This document shows positions 44,098 to 55,529 of a DNA stretch of 64,000 nucleotides, one piece after another. Under the pieces are notes generated by a model that was given only the letters and a program-made list of their open reading frames with translations, was not told the DNA's origin and ran no database searches. How positions within the stretch are numbered: the stretch's first letter is position 1; every line of letters begins with the position of its first letter. The stretch is taken from assembly GCA_026315105.1 (NCBI GenBank), contig CM048750.1:398287002-398351001 (forward strand), read 5' to 3'. The translations under genes and the position numbers were made by a program. The DNA is from Locusta migratoria. Lineage: Eukaryota > Arthropoda > Insecta > Orthoptera > Acrididae.

Positions 44098-45639
44098 TAA
44101 AGAGTAAACTGACAAGGAGGAATATTCCAATAATTGTCAGAAAGCATCCTGAAGTTTATTTGTCTGTTGATGTGTCTCATCACACTAGTGTTTTAGTGCC
44201 GACTCGCAATACGGACACATTAGCTTTGTAGTCTTTTTACCGAAATAATGTGAAGTGTTCCAATATTATGCCATTAAACCGCTATAAAAATGTACAGGGA
44301 AATACGAGCCGCGTCGGAGTAGCGTGCGCAGTTCCGAATGCGGCCCCGTAAACCTGATTCCTGCCGTGTGTGACGCCTTACCACGGCGTCGCCTCGGCAC
44401 TTCAGAGCTAGCGCGAACCCTTTCAGCGTGTGCCTGCTGTTTCTGCACTACGAGGTGCCGGGCAATTGTGGTGTGTGTGTGTGGAGGGGGTCTGTCCTAG
44501 AGCAGTGTTTTTCAACCTGTGGGTCCAGACTCTCAGAAAGGGTGTGGGGTGGGAATTGCAGTGTCTTGTTCGGAGGGTCACATTGCACCATAACGTAAAT
44601 AGGCGATCACTAGCACAAAAAGGCATGCCTAAGTCAAATTTATTTAACTACTGATGGTAGTTTAGGCTCCTGTCGCCGTAATACAGCGTTTAGTTGAAAT
44701 TGATCTTGCGCGGAAATTATTTGTTAAAAAGCAATTATATTTTAAGGAGTTGTTAACAATATATTTTTATTAGGTATAAAAGACTCTTTCAACTCACTCG
44801 TCCTATCTGCTCTTTCTTCACCTTTTTATGGTGTTTCGTCCAAAAAGTCTGTGCCGTTGGCGTCATCAGTATCCAGAGCGCTCCCGCTGTCATTGATGCC
44901 ATCTAATGTATCCATCGGTCCACTGAGAAACGGAAAAATTTGTTCCGACTAATACTGCGCGAATTGCTTGGCTTCATCGTTTCGCGTCGAGAGCAACCTT
45001 CAGACTGACGATATAACACGTGATTTCATCCGACTCGCTCACTTGGTGACAAAGATCTGCCTCACATGTCGACACAGATACGTCTACAGTTGGCTGTCAA
45101 AGTAAAATTGCCCACCACAGTAACGGATGCGAGTACGGAGTTGGGACACACAGTACGGACACACAGGGCGCGCGAGTACGTACTCGGGATACCGGCTAGA
45201 GGGGTTAATATGAAAATTACGGAGTTCCTTATGTAACAACGATTATTAATTAAATGGATCATAAGTTGTTTTTAATACAGTGAGTTAATGATGAATAAGC
45301 GTAAAGGCTGAAAACAGTATTCAGGAACTAATCGATGTTATAAAATAAGTAATTCTCAAAAATTCAGAAAAATCTACTTTATTACAAATGGTCTGTGCAG
45401 TGGGACCTGAAGTGAAAATTCGCTAAATCTTCTACTTCGACACCCTATTTCTCAAGTACAGTGGACACTCTGCAATCGGTACCATTGGAGAAAACAGAAC
45501 TCCCAAGTAATGTCCACTGGTAAACAAAAAATCATTTTCCAAAAAGATAGGACATTTTGAGACAGCAATAGAGAAGACTGGTGGCTTATTCTATGTCCGG
45601 TGGCTGGACAACTCAGTTGTCACACTGGTCTCTTCTTGC
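44098..45639. other. Non-coding stretch; possible hAT end at 44503
   Basis: At 44503 cagtgtttttcaacctgtgg resembles a hAT terminal sequence, but no inverted partner was found. The remainder has no coding signature. Confidence 0.3.
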
Positions 45640-45842
45640 CACGGCGGATTAGCCGTGCGCACTGGCCTGTGGTGCGAGAGGCCGCTTATCGTCGAGGGTT
45701 CGAGTCCTCCCCCCCCCCCCCCTATCCACGCCCTCGCGCATGGGTGTTCGTGTTGTCCTTGTGTTAGTTTACCTTAGTTTAAGTAGCTTCTAAGCTACGG
45801 ACTAATAACCCAGCAGTTCAGTCCGATAGATTTACAAACACG
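45640..45842 (+). mobile_element. SINE family B with a C15 run
   Basis: A head with cggattagccgtgcgcactg, B box gggttcgagtcctccc, a run of about 15 C, then 'gtgttcgtgttgtccttgtg' and the tail 'ctacggactaataaccca' to 'gatttacaaacac'. Confidence 0.75.
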
Positions 45843-45904
45843 TGATGCAGAAGAGATGTGTCAAGAGATGCTCGCATCAAAAAAAGTGAAACAGAACAAA
45901 ACTG

Positions 45905-46330
45905 GTAGCCAAGTATTGTATATATGGGAGGTACTGATCACATGCATCAGATTCTACCATGTCACCGCATTGGAATAAGAAGGATGCAATGGTACTGGCG
46001 TATGTATACATGGATATGAGATGTTGCCGTACAAAACAGTTGGATTTTCTATAATAAAGCAAGAAACCATTTCTCAGCTCGAATTCAAGAGGGAAGTAGC
46101 AGCAGTGTACTTGCAGAGATACGAAGCTTTAGCCAAAGGAGCCGGAAGACGTTCTGTATCAAAGGCATCTACTGACAGTCGCATATCAGTGCCATTAGAT
46201 TTGATAAATGTGACCACCGCCTCCGGCATACAGAGAGAAACGAGAGCGAAAGGTGTGCCCACAGACTGTAAATCTATTGTGACAAGAATGTGTTCAAAGT
46301 GTAATGTGGCATTGTGAGTAGATTGTTTTA
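45905..46330 (+). pseudogene. piggyBac-type transposase remnant, C-terminal part
   Basis: The frame from 45921 reads YMGGTDHMHQILPCHRIGIR then RMQWYWRMYTWI and a stop, then DVAVQNSWIFYNKA. This matches the piggyBac MGGVD-x-x-DQ...RIGxRxxxWWxxxF...DVAVxNAxxxY signature. One frame over, ISQLEFKREVAAVYLQRYEA continues it, and TRMCSKCNVAL matches the start of the C-terminal cysteine-rich domain before a stop. The Asp of MGGTD is one of the conserved acidic residues near the catalytic core. No TTAA-flanked ends were identified. Dead fragment of about 400 bp. Confidence 0.82.
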
Positions 46331-46494
46331 TTCCGTTTCATGTACAGTAGATTCGGAACAAAGCTATAATGCCATCGTATGCTCCGATCTATCGGTCATA
46401 AGATATCGATAATCGAAATGTAATCGTTAATTACTGTTCAAAAATTAATAAAAAGTCGGTATACAATATATTGGACGCCAGGTCTGAAAGGGTT
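46331..46494. other. Non-coding, nothing recognised
   Basis: Short AT-rich spacer between the piggyBac remnant and a SINE tail. Confidence 0.3.
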
Positions 46495-46562
46495 AAGTAG
46501 TTTGTAAGCTACGGACTAATAACCATACAGTTGAGCCAGATAGATTTACAAACATTTGAACC
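46495..46562 (+). mobile_element. SINE family B tail fragment
   Basis: taagtagtttgtaagctacg, gactaataaccatacagttg and gatttacaaacatttgaac match the tail of the copy at 45640-45842. No head. Confidence 0.7.
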
Positions 46563-46766
46563 TATCTAAAATAGTACTCGTAGATCAATAAAGTCGTTGT
46601 TCAGGCGTCGAATGATATAGCAATTCTCTGTGAGTCTCAACGTTTGTGACATCATACCTGCTGTACTCTAAGTCGTAAGTACTACTGACCCCACATAAAT
46701 TGTTTCGTGATGGTAAAGAACATTTGTACAAAATTTGGCTTACATTGATCTATTAGTTTAAGAGAA
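46563..46766. other. Non-coding, nothing recognised
   Basis: AT-rich with no structure seen. Confidence 0.25.
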
Positions 46767-46910
46767 GATGCTGAACATCGTTGGCGGATGCGGCCGTTTT
46801 TCACGAATTTCTCTGCTTATAGCGCCACGTGATGCCGTGATACAATCTGATCGGGGCACTGACGACCTTCGCAGTTTTGTCCCCCTAAAAGATCCAAATA
46901 ACAACAACAG
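46767..46910 (+). mobile_element. SINE-like tail (form 'gacgaccttcgcagtt')
   Basis: 'ggggcactgacgaccttcgc' then 'agttttgtccccctaaaaga' and 'aacaacaacag' match the tail of the insertion at 25113-25304. The upstream boundary is uncertain. Confidence 0.5.
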
Positions 46911-47394
46911 TCCTATCTACCACTCACAACATTTCGTCAGTCTAAATTTAATCATTGAAAACTTGACTTTGAGACACACTGGCGTGTTTAACGGACATCT
47001 GTCGCTTTCAGTTTCGTGCTTGTTGCTACCATCCATCACCAGAATGGCGTGCTACAATGAAAAACGTTGAACATGGCGGACCCCTTGCGGAGTGCGTCAG
47101 ACATGATATCAGCAGTTGAAATTATTTTATGTATTAATTTATGAATTTAGCACAAATTCCATTTTGTGATATAAGTTCCACAATACATATGGTGTGACAT
47201 ATATACAGTAACTCTTGACTTCTTATTTCATATCTTTAACTGCCTTAAGGGTGCGGTGTACAATTTGACATTTTTTTTATCTTGGAAACCAAATATGAAA
47301 ATTTTGTTCAAATATGCAATATATATGGTCTTATAGACATGAAAAAATACAAGAATATGTTTTATTCAATCTTTAAAATAATTCAGGATTAACC
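46911..47394. other. AT-rich, nothing recognised
   Basis: No coding or repeat structure seen. Confidence 0.25.
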
Positions 47395-47452
47395 TAATGA
47401 CAACACACACTTCCATGCCCGAGGAAGGATTCGAACGCCGCGCGAAGAGCAG
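47395..47452 (-). mobile_element. SINE fragment
   Basis: Minus strand carries ggcgttcgaatccttcctcg and gggcatggaagtgtgtgttg, the B box and start of the body. Head and tail are absent. Confidence 0.6.
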
Positions 47453-47565
47453 ATAGGGACTTGCAAAGAACTTTACACATAATTTCAAACCTTTACGAAA
47501 CTTTCTCTCTACACCATCAAAGTAATGAAGGAAAGAAGTTCATCGCTTTATTCTGTTTCCGCTGT

Positions 47566-47765
47566 ACGCCGCGCGGGAATGGCCGGACTGTCTGAGGCGC
47601 CTTGCGACGGATTGCGCCACCGCGCCCTGACGGAGGTTCGAGTCCTCCTTCGCGCCATGACTGTGTGTGTGTTCTTTTTAGAATAAATTAGTGTAAGTAG
47701 TTTGTATGTAAGTCTAGGGACCGATGACGCCAGTGGTTGGGTCTGTTAGCTTTACAAACATTTCA
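47566..47765 (+). mobile_element. SINE family B, complete
   Basis: Head gccgcgcgggaatggccgga, ctgaggcgccttgcgacgga, B box ggttcgagtcctcct, 'gtgtgtgtgttcttttta', tail 'gtctagggaccgatgacgcc' and 'ttagctttacaaacatttc'. Flanks tttccgctgt and tttccgcgctgt suggest a TSD with a 2-bp indel. Confidence 0.82.
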
Positions 47766-48369
47766 ACTTTTTTTTTCCGCGCTGTTGACGCACTAAAACT
47801 GCGGTATCCGTCATAAAGGTACAATTTATTATTTATAGAATAAGAAATGTATCTGCCAGATATGCATTGGAATGTCTGCAGCTACAACAATGAATTTACC
47901 TTCGAAATTACATCTTACTATGACACTCAGTTCAAGAGATATGATGTAACAAATGAGTAGCACGAAAACGACACTGAAGTGCATAGAGGGTGGGATAGCG
48001 ACGGACAGGGGGTGAAGCAGGACCATCGTGAGCGAATGAGCGAACTGAGACAGGGGACGAGACACGCACGTGGGAAACGTTAGCCTCATCCTCGAATGCC
48101 ATCCATCTGTACGCCTTATAAAGTGGCTGCATGTGTGTATACCGTATATGCTCCACATCTCCTAAGCAACTGGACCGATTTCAACCAAACATGGTACACA
48201 TGTTTCTTAGTATCAGGCAAAATTCGCCGTCGGGGTAATAACCACGTACGACATATACGTCAGCAGATGTGACGTCATAAACAACGGTTTCGTGAAAAAC
48301 AGCCACATCATGCATGAATATTCTAAATCTACTCTTCAACTAATCCACCGAATAAAAGCAGATTGGTAC
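47766..48369. repeat. Diffuse non-coding repeat ('accgatttcaaccaaac' type), copy 1
   Basis: 48140-48300 holds 'ctccacatctcctaagcaac', 'accgatttcaaccaaacatg' and 'tgtgacgtcataaacaacgg'. The same order recurs at 48950-49130, so this is an interspersed repeat interrupted by a SINE. Confidence 0.5.
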
Positions 48370-48379
48370 AAATATCTTT

Positions 48380-48568
48380 GCCGGCCGCGGTGGCCGAGGA
48401 GACTAAGGCGCTCCAGTCACGGTCTGCACGGCAACCACGGTCGGGGGTTCGAATCCCCCCTCGGGCATGGATATTTGTGCCGTCCTAGTTTGTAAGTAGT
48501 TCATAAGTTGTTTGTAAGTTTAGGGACTGATGACCCCGTAGTTAAGTCCCATAGACTATGCAAACAAA
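48380..48568 (+). mobile_element. SINE family A
   Basis: Complete head (gccggccgcggtggccgagg), B box gggttcgaatcccccctc, body and tail. Flanks are aaatatcttt (48370-48379) and aaatatccttt (48569-48579). Confidence 0.92.
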
Positions 48569-48579
48569 AAATATCCTTT

Positions 48580-49200
48580 ACCGTCAGGAATCATTTCCTA
48601 TGGTGGCAAAAACCACATGCGATATATACTTCATACGATAATACGTCATAAAAAATGGATACTTCACCATTTTGCAGTGCGCGCTAACGTGATTTTATTC
48701 GTCAGCTATTTCAGAATAAGAGCACTTAGCGACTTACAATAAACTATAAACAAAAATTCAAATCTTCTTCTTGTTCTTGCAGACAACCTCAACAAAATGA
48801 TGAAACGAAAAAAAGTATATCGCTTACTACTTTTCCGATGTTCATGATGTACCGCATTTGGCATGACGTTACAAGTTATTACTTCTACACTGTAAATTGT
48901 ATTCGCGAGACATTTCACAGACAGTCCATATACATACCACTGAACGTACCTTCAAATTTACGCCATAGTACAACACATATAAGGTCTATCAGGAGATATG
49001 ACGTCATAAACAATGAAATTTCCGAATAACTGGTGCATCATACACTATTTTTCCACATCTCCTCCTAAAATACTGTACCGATTTCAACTAAACTTGGTAC
49101 CCATATTGCTTACTATGATACAACAATCGCCATGTGGTACAAGAAGTATATAGAATGCATCTGTTTCATTTCTAATATAAGAATGGAAAATCTATACCTA
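48580..49200. repeat. Diffuse non-coding repeat, copies 2 and 3
   Basis: 'cacatgcgatatatacttc' and 'acgtcataaaaaatgg' (48610-48660), then 'gatatgacgtcataaacaat' (48992), 'cacatctcctcctaaaatac' and 'accgatttcaactaaacttg' (49054-49100). Units about 400-450 bp apart echo 48140-48300. Confidence 0.5.
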
Positions 49201-49640
49201 GGCAATTACGGGTTTCGAGGCCAGTTCGATTATGTTTCCTTCATGACCAAAATCCCGAGGAAACTGGTTCTATCGCCGTTGACGGAGGATACCCGGAGCA
49301 ACGAGATATAAATATGTTGGCGTTATGAAAACTACGTAAATTCAATTGCAAAGAATTCTTACCTAAATGAACCCCATCGATAAAAGCGAAGAAATATCGT
49401 TACCTTATAAATACAAATGAATGCTATCGAAAGGAGCAGAAAATGTCGTTAAGTTTTTAAAACACCAAACGAAATCAGTAACTCGCTTGCCAAAATATTT
49501 CCGTTACTGAGGCGAAGTACTTAACAGGGCTGCACTATGAAGCTACAGCACCTCTATTCTTTCCTTCATGTACTACGCTTCACTTAGAGGATAGCATACA
49601 CCTGATACTTCAAATTAGGATACATTTTCCTTGCCAGACA
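49201..49640. repeat. Diffuse repeat shared with the 60.7-kb region
   Basis: 'ttgcaaagaattcttacc' followed by an 'aagcgaagaaatatcgttac' block and 'gaaaggagcag' here matches 'ttgcaaagaattcttatt', 'gcgcgatggaacgtcgttac' and 'cgaaagatgcac' at 60767-60855. Confidence 0.45.
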
Positions 49641-50170
49641 CGATTTTTATCAAATGAATCTCGTATATTACCCCAAGCTATTCTCGATTTTCCTGTGACA
49701 CCACATAAAAGTTGGTGCAGTACTTTTGGATATTAGCCTGTACAAACACAAACGATTCCTTTTAGAGAAATATTTAAATTACATCGTTAGTTTCTCAGTT
49801 CCAATTTTCATGAAATGAGGCCTTCATCTAACTAGACAATACGCTAAAGTTACGTCTACTAGCTTCTAATAGCTTTGGAGATTAACGTGTTTAAATAGAC
49901 AGACATGGCGATCATAGATATAAAAACATTTTATTACGATATCTGTTCTTTCGTGATCCAATTTTTATGAAATGAAGCATATATGTTGTCCCAAGATACT
50001 CTAGAGGTACCTGTGAAAACCGCATGCAAAGCCATGAAGTAGGTTTGGAAATAAGAGGTTTCTAATGTATGAATTTCTAATGTACAAACAGACACACACG
50101 ACGGTTACTGAAAACACTAAACATTGCGATATCCTTTCTTCCAGCAATAAGATTTTGATGAAATCATGTG
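49641..50170. repeat. Degenerate tandem units of ~180-190 bp
   Basis: Words of the type 'ttacgatatctgttctttcg' plus 'aatttttatgaaatgaagc' recur near 49635, 49790-49820, 49935-49985 and 50125-50165, with 'aaacagacacacacga'-type separators. A further copy lies at 60415-60465. Confidence 0.5.
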
Positions 50171-51560
50171 GACCCAAACTTCACTTCTTGTGCAAACTGC
50201 ATGAAAAATTGTCTACTGGTTTTGAAGATTAACTGTATGTCGAGAGACCTACACTTACTGTTGTATTATTGGTATAGAGTGTATTACATTATTAGGCAGA
50301 TTCTTCGGCAAATAGTCATTCACAAATTCTTCCAGAATCAAATGACAAAATACAAGGTACTGTACCATTTTCCAAATTGCAGCTGTTCTTGCACCATTTA
50401 CCATATTGTAGTTACAATGCTTCTCGATACATTATTTTGTGCAACGTCAAAACAGCTCAACGTAAAGGACCCCAAACCATCATCTTGAACACACATTGAA
50501 AAGATAATCATATAACTGAATAAATCAATACTTCAAATAGTTAAGAGAACGATATAGTCTTTCACTCCCGCAGACGTAAGAATAGTCGTTATAGAAATGC
50601 CAAAAGATAGGACCAGAAATATCGTTTTAGCATCCAGAGATGACGTAGAATTTGTAAAATCAAACACGAAAGACTTCATACGCTTTCCAGTTTCTAATTT
50701 ATTTACAGTTCCATTTCCTTATAGTAAAAAAGTTTTATTTCTTAATCTAAATTGGAGTACTCGAGTGAGTTGCTTTCTTTTTCACTAAAAAGTTGTTGAT
50801 TTAGTAAATTCCAGGCTCTCCGACAATTCTTGTACAATGAAAATTACGTGCTCAGATATTGCTGGAATGGGTCAAAGAAGACATTATACGAAATTAACCT
50901 TGTGCTCGTAAAATATTGCAACGAGGAAAAGTGTAAGAGTTCTAACCTACTTATCATTCTGAAACAGCTGTGGATTTGACCGGTTTTTAGGTCCGCTTAC
51001 GCACAGATCTTTCAACACTTCTTTGCATTACTTGGAACCAAGGATATTTATACACGATTCAGTTTGAGTTACAAAATAAGCATTTACAGGAAAAAAAGAC
51101 GAGGAATGGGTTTAGTAGTCAGTGTGTGTTTCCAACATGCATACCGTGAGTAGCTTCTACGATGGTCCATTTCCGATATGTCACTACATTTATCGAAAGC
51201 ATTTGTCATGCAGACGAATTGAGTCTGACTATAGAAACGCAAAGAAGAGCTTTCTACTGCTATCACATAAGTCCTATCCAGTACGGCGGCATCAAAATAT
51301 GGTGGAAATACAGTAACCAGATCAGCAATATGAAAATACACGAAACAGGCTAGTCCGGCATTCAGCATTTATCTGAGAAATAGAGATATATCTTACCTTT
51401 AATTCCGTAATAAAAGTTTGACATATCGTGACATTATCGTGCAAATCTTAATTGGTATATTTGAAATGTATAGCGCCTATCGGAGTTTCTCTTAGTTTTT
51501 TTGTGATAAACATTCTGTGATTGTGGTCGTGACATTTCGCAAGCTATATATTGTTCCATC
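50171..51560. other. AT-rich intronic sequence, nothing recognised
   Basis: No coding domain. Short overlapping ORFs only. Confidence 0.3.
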
Positions 51561-52669
51561 CGCATCTACATGGGACACTCTTCAAATCACATTTAAATGC
51601 CTGGCAGAGGGTTCATCGAACCAACTTTGTACTATTCATCTACCATTCAATTCTCGAATAGTGCGCGAGAAGAAAGAACATCTGAATCTCTGCGTTCGAG
51701 CTCTGATTTCTCGTATTTTATTTTGATGTCCATTTACACCTATGTAGGTGGCAGTCAACAATATATTATCGCAATCGGAGGAGAATGTTGGCGATTGGAG
51801 TTTCGAAAGTAGACCACGCAGTAGCGACAAACGCCGTTGTCGTAATATTCCCATCCCAGATCCTGTATCATTTCCGTAACGCTGTCTCCCCTGTATCGCG
51901 ACAATACAAAACGAGCTGCCCTTCTTTGGACTCTGTCGATGTCCTCCGTCAAACCCACCTGATAGGATCCCACACTGGGCAGCAATACTCCAGATCAGGA
52001 CGGAAAAGCATGGTGTATGCAGTCTCTTTAGTAGTTCTGTTGCATCTTTTAAGTTTTCTGCCAATAAAACGCAATCTCTGGTTCGCCTTTCCCACGACAT
52101 TATGTACGAATTCTTTCCAGTTTAAATCGTAATTTAGTGGAGTTTACAGCCTTCACATTTGATTTTTCTTGTAAACAAAGTTTAACAGATTTCTTTTGGT
52201 ACTCATTGCGAAGACTTCATACTTCTCATTATTTAGAGTCAATTGCCAATTTTCACACCATACTGATATCTTATTTAGACCGTTATTTAGTAGATTTTGA
52301 CCTTCAGATGTCTTTACTAGATGATAAATGACGGCGTTATCTGCAAAAAACCTAAGAGAGCTGCTCAGATTTTCTACCAAATCGTTTATGTATGTAAGGA
52401 ACAGCAGAGGACCAATAACACTACCCTGTAGAACGCCTGATATCCCCTCTGTTTTAGTAGATGCCTTACCATCGATTACTACAAACTGTGTCCTCTCTGA
52501 TGACAGGAAATCCCCTACCCAGTCACAAATCTAGGGCGATATTCCGTAAGCACACAATTTGGTAAAAAGCCTTTTGTGAGGTACAGCATCAAAAGCCTTC
52601 TGGAAATCTGGAAATACAGAATCAATCTGAGACCCCTTGTCGATGGCATCACTTCCTGTGAGCAAAGAG
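51561..52669 (-). mobile_element. Jockey-clade LINE, 3' half (left of the 6.3-kb insertion)
   Basis: Minus strand, right to left: a FQKAFDAVPHKRLF segment (about 52590), GVLQGSVIGPLLFLTYINDL, LRFFADNAVIYHLVKTSEGQ, then CENWQLTLNNEKYEVFAMST, a second frame with QVGLTEDIDRVQRRAARFVL, and a tail of the 'atgtagatgcgg' type near 51561. FADN replaces the catalytic FADD. The 5' half continues at 58995-59770. Confidence 0.88.
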
Positions 52670-52675
52670 CTAGTT
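52670..52675. repeat. 6-bp TSD (ctagtt), left copy
   Basis: Identical to 58989-58994. Joining the two LINE parts at this word restores the reading KYRSNATSSLLTGSDA. Confidence 0.85.
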
Positions 52676-52789
52676 AGTAGGGGGACAGTGGGCATTCTAG
52701 ATAGCCTTCAACCTGGTCATTGACCCCTGGAGAGGTCATTCCAGAAATACTGGCATCATCCTTCCAGGAATTACACTGTGGTCAGCGAT

Positions 52790-52895
52790 TTGCTGCATTC
52801 CATCACATTCCTTCAGGGAATCTGGTGATACAATTCCATCAGTATTTTTACACAAGTGTGCATTCCATCACATTCATTCTGGGAATTGAAGGCTT
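52790..52895. repeat. Direct subrepeat within the outer TIR
   Basis: 'tgcattccatcacattcctt' and 'tgcattccatcacattcatt', each followed by tctgg(g)aat-type words, lie about 65 bp apart. Inverted counterparts are at 58790-58880. Confidence 0.7.
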
Positions 52896-53013
52896 ACGTC
52901 AGAGGCCCCCCAGGCCCCAGGTAGTTGGTCAGTTCTTCTATGCAAGCACAATGTTTTTATTTATTTGTGGTCATTATTCTGATCAGGGTTAGAGCACTGA
53001 AGGAATTAACCCC

Positions 53014-53223
53014 CACCCCAGCCACGGTGGGGTAGCCGAGCGGTCTAAAGCGTCTCGTTGTGGAGCGTGCGGTTGCTCGCCATGGAGGCTCGATTCCTCC
53101 CTGGGGCATGGGTGTGTATGTTTGTCCTTAGGTTAGTTTACCTAGGTTTAAGTAGTTTGTAGGCTATGGACTGATGACCATGCAGTTTGGTCCGATAGAT
53201 TTACAAACATTTGAACATTTTTT
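53014..53223 (+). mobile_element. SINE family B nested in the foldback's left arm
   Basis: Head ggtggggtagccgagcggtc, B-box-like ggctcgattcctccc, 'gtgtgtatgtttgtccttag', tail 'ctatggactgatgaccatgc'. Flanks are gaattaacccc (53003-53013) and gaattacccc (from 53224). Confidence 0.85.
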
Positions 53224-53349
53224 GAATTACCCCCAGGTCCCCAAATGACTGCTATTAATGTCAGTTCTGCAGTACAGGCACAAATTATATTAAACAATTG
53301 CTAGCCTGGTCAAGGTAAGAGCACTGAGGGCTTTCACCCCCAGGCCCAA

Positions 53350-53527
53350 AGCAAATGTTCAAATGTTTGTAATGCATATGGGACTTAACTACGGGGTCAA
53401 ACTAATTATAAACTAGCTTATACTAAGGACAAATAGCCATGCCCAAAGGGGGATTCGAACCCCGACCGTAGTGGCTATGCAGAACCTGACTGGCGTGCTG
53501 CAGAACGCTCGGCCACCGTGGCTGGTT
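53350..53527 (-). mobile_element. SINE family A, diverged, nested in the foldback's left arm
   Basis: Minus-oriented with internal deletions: the tail is shortened at 'ggggtcaaactaattataaa' and the head is 'ccaccgtggctgg'. Comparison with the right arm (58630-58660) shows the arm sequence resumes at ttggtatttcc. Confidence 0.85.
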
Positions 53528-53564
53528 GGTATTTCCTAACTGCCCGCCCTCTGACAGTTTGGGC

Positions 53565-55059
53565 TTTTTTTTTTTTTTGCTTTATTGTATTTTCACACCA
53601 GCTATTACACCAGTAGGCTGGCAGCAGCTCCAGAGGCTGCTCTTCAGCCGAGAGAATAAAATACATGGATGAGATGAAAATTAAAATACAAGACAGGCGA
53701 AAAAACAACGGAGGAACAATGACAGAGACAAGGTGACACTTTTAAATACAAACAGTTGACAGATGATCAAAATCAGATTTAGTCAGTTAAAAATGAGGAG
53801 CCACGGTGACCTAAAAAAACATGTAGGACGACAATAACAAAGGACGGCGAGTACACGGAGACACTAAAACACGCGGTGCGATGCTTGTCTGTTTGCAGTG
53901 GACGCAGTTAAAAAACATACACTTCACTGGAGCACTACACACAACACTGAACGTACCACTGATAAAACTGTCGGTCCAGGACCTCGAGGTGGGGGGGGAG
54001 GGGCGGGGAAGCGCGGGGGACTGTAAAACAGCGGGGAAGGAGGCGGTAGGGAGGAGCCTTAGGGACTCCAGGGTGGGGAGGTGGTAGCCAAGCGGGGGAG
54101 GGGAAGGGGAGGGGGAGGAGAGGAGGCCCTACATCTATGGGGAGGGATCAGGGGTGGTAGGACGGGTATATGTCAGGACGGAGGACGTCATCAGGGAGGG
54201 GGAGGCGGCGGAAGTCACTCTGGGAGAGGACATGGAGATGAAGGGAAGGGGGTATAACGCGGTAGAGGCGTGGCAGAGGCCCAGGGCTGGTGAGGTTGGG
54301 ATGGACCAGGGGGCTGTGGGAGTCTGTGTTACGGGTGGTATAGAGGATACGGATATGCTGGAGGTATTCGAGGAGGTGGGGAAACGGGATCAGGTCATAC
54401 AGGATCTGCGTGGGGGAAGGGAGCCGGATGTGGTAGGCGAGGCATAGGGCGTGGCGCTCGAGGACTTGAAGGGTTTTATAGTAGGATGTGGGAGCGGAGA
54501 TCCAGGCGGGATGGAAGCTGCAAAGGACAGGATGCATGAGGGAGCGGTAGGTGTAGAGGAAGGTGGAGGGGCTGAGACCCCACGTCCGGCCGGTGAGGAG
54601 TTTTAAGACGTTAAGGCGGGAGAGGACTTTCTGTGGACAGTGCGGAGGTGCGGGTCCAGGAAAGGTTACGGTCGAGGGTTAGGCCAAGGTACTTCAGGGT
54701 GGGGGTGTGGCGGATAGGGCGGTTGTGGAGGGTAAGGTAGAAATCATGGAGACGGAAGGAGCGGGTGGGACGACCTATGATAATTGCCTGGGATTTGTCA
54801 GGATTGATGGAGAGGAGCCACCAGTTACACCATGAGGAGAACTCGGTGAGGTGGGACTGGAGCAAAAACTGGGAGCGGGCAAGGGAGGTGGCGAGGGCTA
54901 GGAAGGCGGTGTTGTCAGCATATTGTAGAAGGTAAACGGGAGGCTCGGGTTGGGGCATGTCGGCAGAGTAGATGAGATAAAGGAGAGGAGAGAGGACGGA
55001 GCCTTGGGGCACCCTGGCAGAGGGGTAGAACAAACGGGAGTCGGAGTTGCAGACAGGAC
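53565..55059 (-). mobile_element. Jockey-like LINE, 5'-truncated, nested in the foldback's left arm
   Basis: A poly(T) of 14 at the left is its poly(A) tail. Flanks are agtttgggc (53556-53564) and actttgggc (55060-55068). Minus strand reads RVPQGSVLSPLLYLIYSADM, YLLQYADNTAFLALATSLAR (YADN in place of YADD), WCNWWLLSINPDKSQAII and TPTLKYLGLTLDRNLSWT. Then in another frame come MHPVLCSFHPAWISAPTSYY and LQVLERHALCLAYHIRLPSP. GC-rich compared with its surroundings, so it is a comparatively recent arrival. Confidence 0.9.
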
Positions 55060-55529
55060 ACTTTGGGCAGATTAAAGCACATTAAATAGCTGTCCATACC
55101 GATTACTGCAGTGAGAGCAAAGTGAAATGTGTGCAAATAACTGAAAATCGAGAGTTGTTTATAAAATGTGAATAAGGCAGTAGTAACATTTACCTAATTT
55201 CAAGTTTTTTATCTTTAAGTACTGTTGCAACAATTCACAAATTCGAAATATGACTTACTTTTCTTTACCATTGCACTGACTACTTAGATATCTCAACTAC
55301 TGATATTGTAATGTTCTTATGTATTTAATACCCATAAACTAAATAAAGGAAGTTATCTGACCCTATATTAAGGTTATTAAAAGTTGTAAATAAACAGCTG
55401 TTATATCTATCTTTCAGACGAGTGTTCATCAAGTTAGGCACCTTGCCTACAGATGGCACCATCATCAGCAAACAAAATTTCGGAATATTTTAAATTGAAT
55501 TCTGGTGTTAATTTGGGTAACTTTAGCAA

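Noticed and set aside
44503..44525. hAT element starting at cagtgttttt
   Set aside because: Only one end is seen; no inverted partner or 8-bp TSD in the window.
48292..48495. 67-codon frame ending in an arginine-rich RPRWPRRLRR segment
   Set aside because: The arginine-rich part is the translated SINE head, also seen at 60110-60304, 43816-44130 and 62998-63110; not a protein domain.
54154..54447. 97-codon acidic frame
   Set aside because: Antisense of the nested Jockey LINE coding region.
55430..55480. Hammerhead motif near 'catcatcagcaaac' and at 58185 'gctgaagatgg'
   Set aside because: The CTGANGA-like words are not followed by GAAAC or a cleavage triplet.
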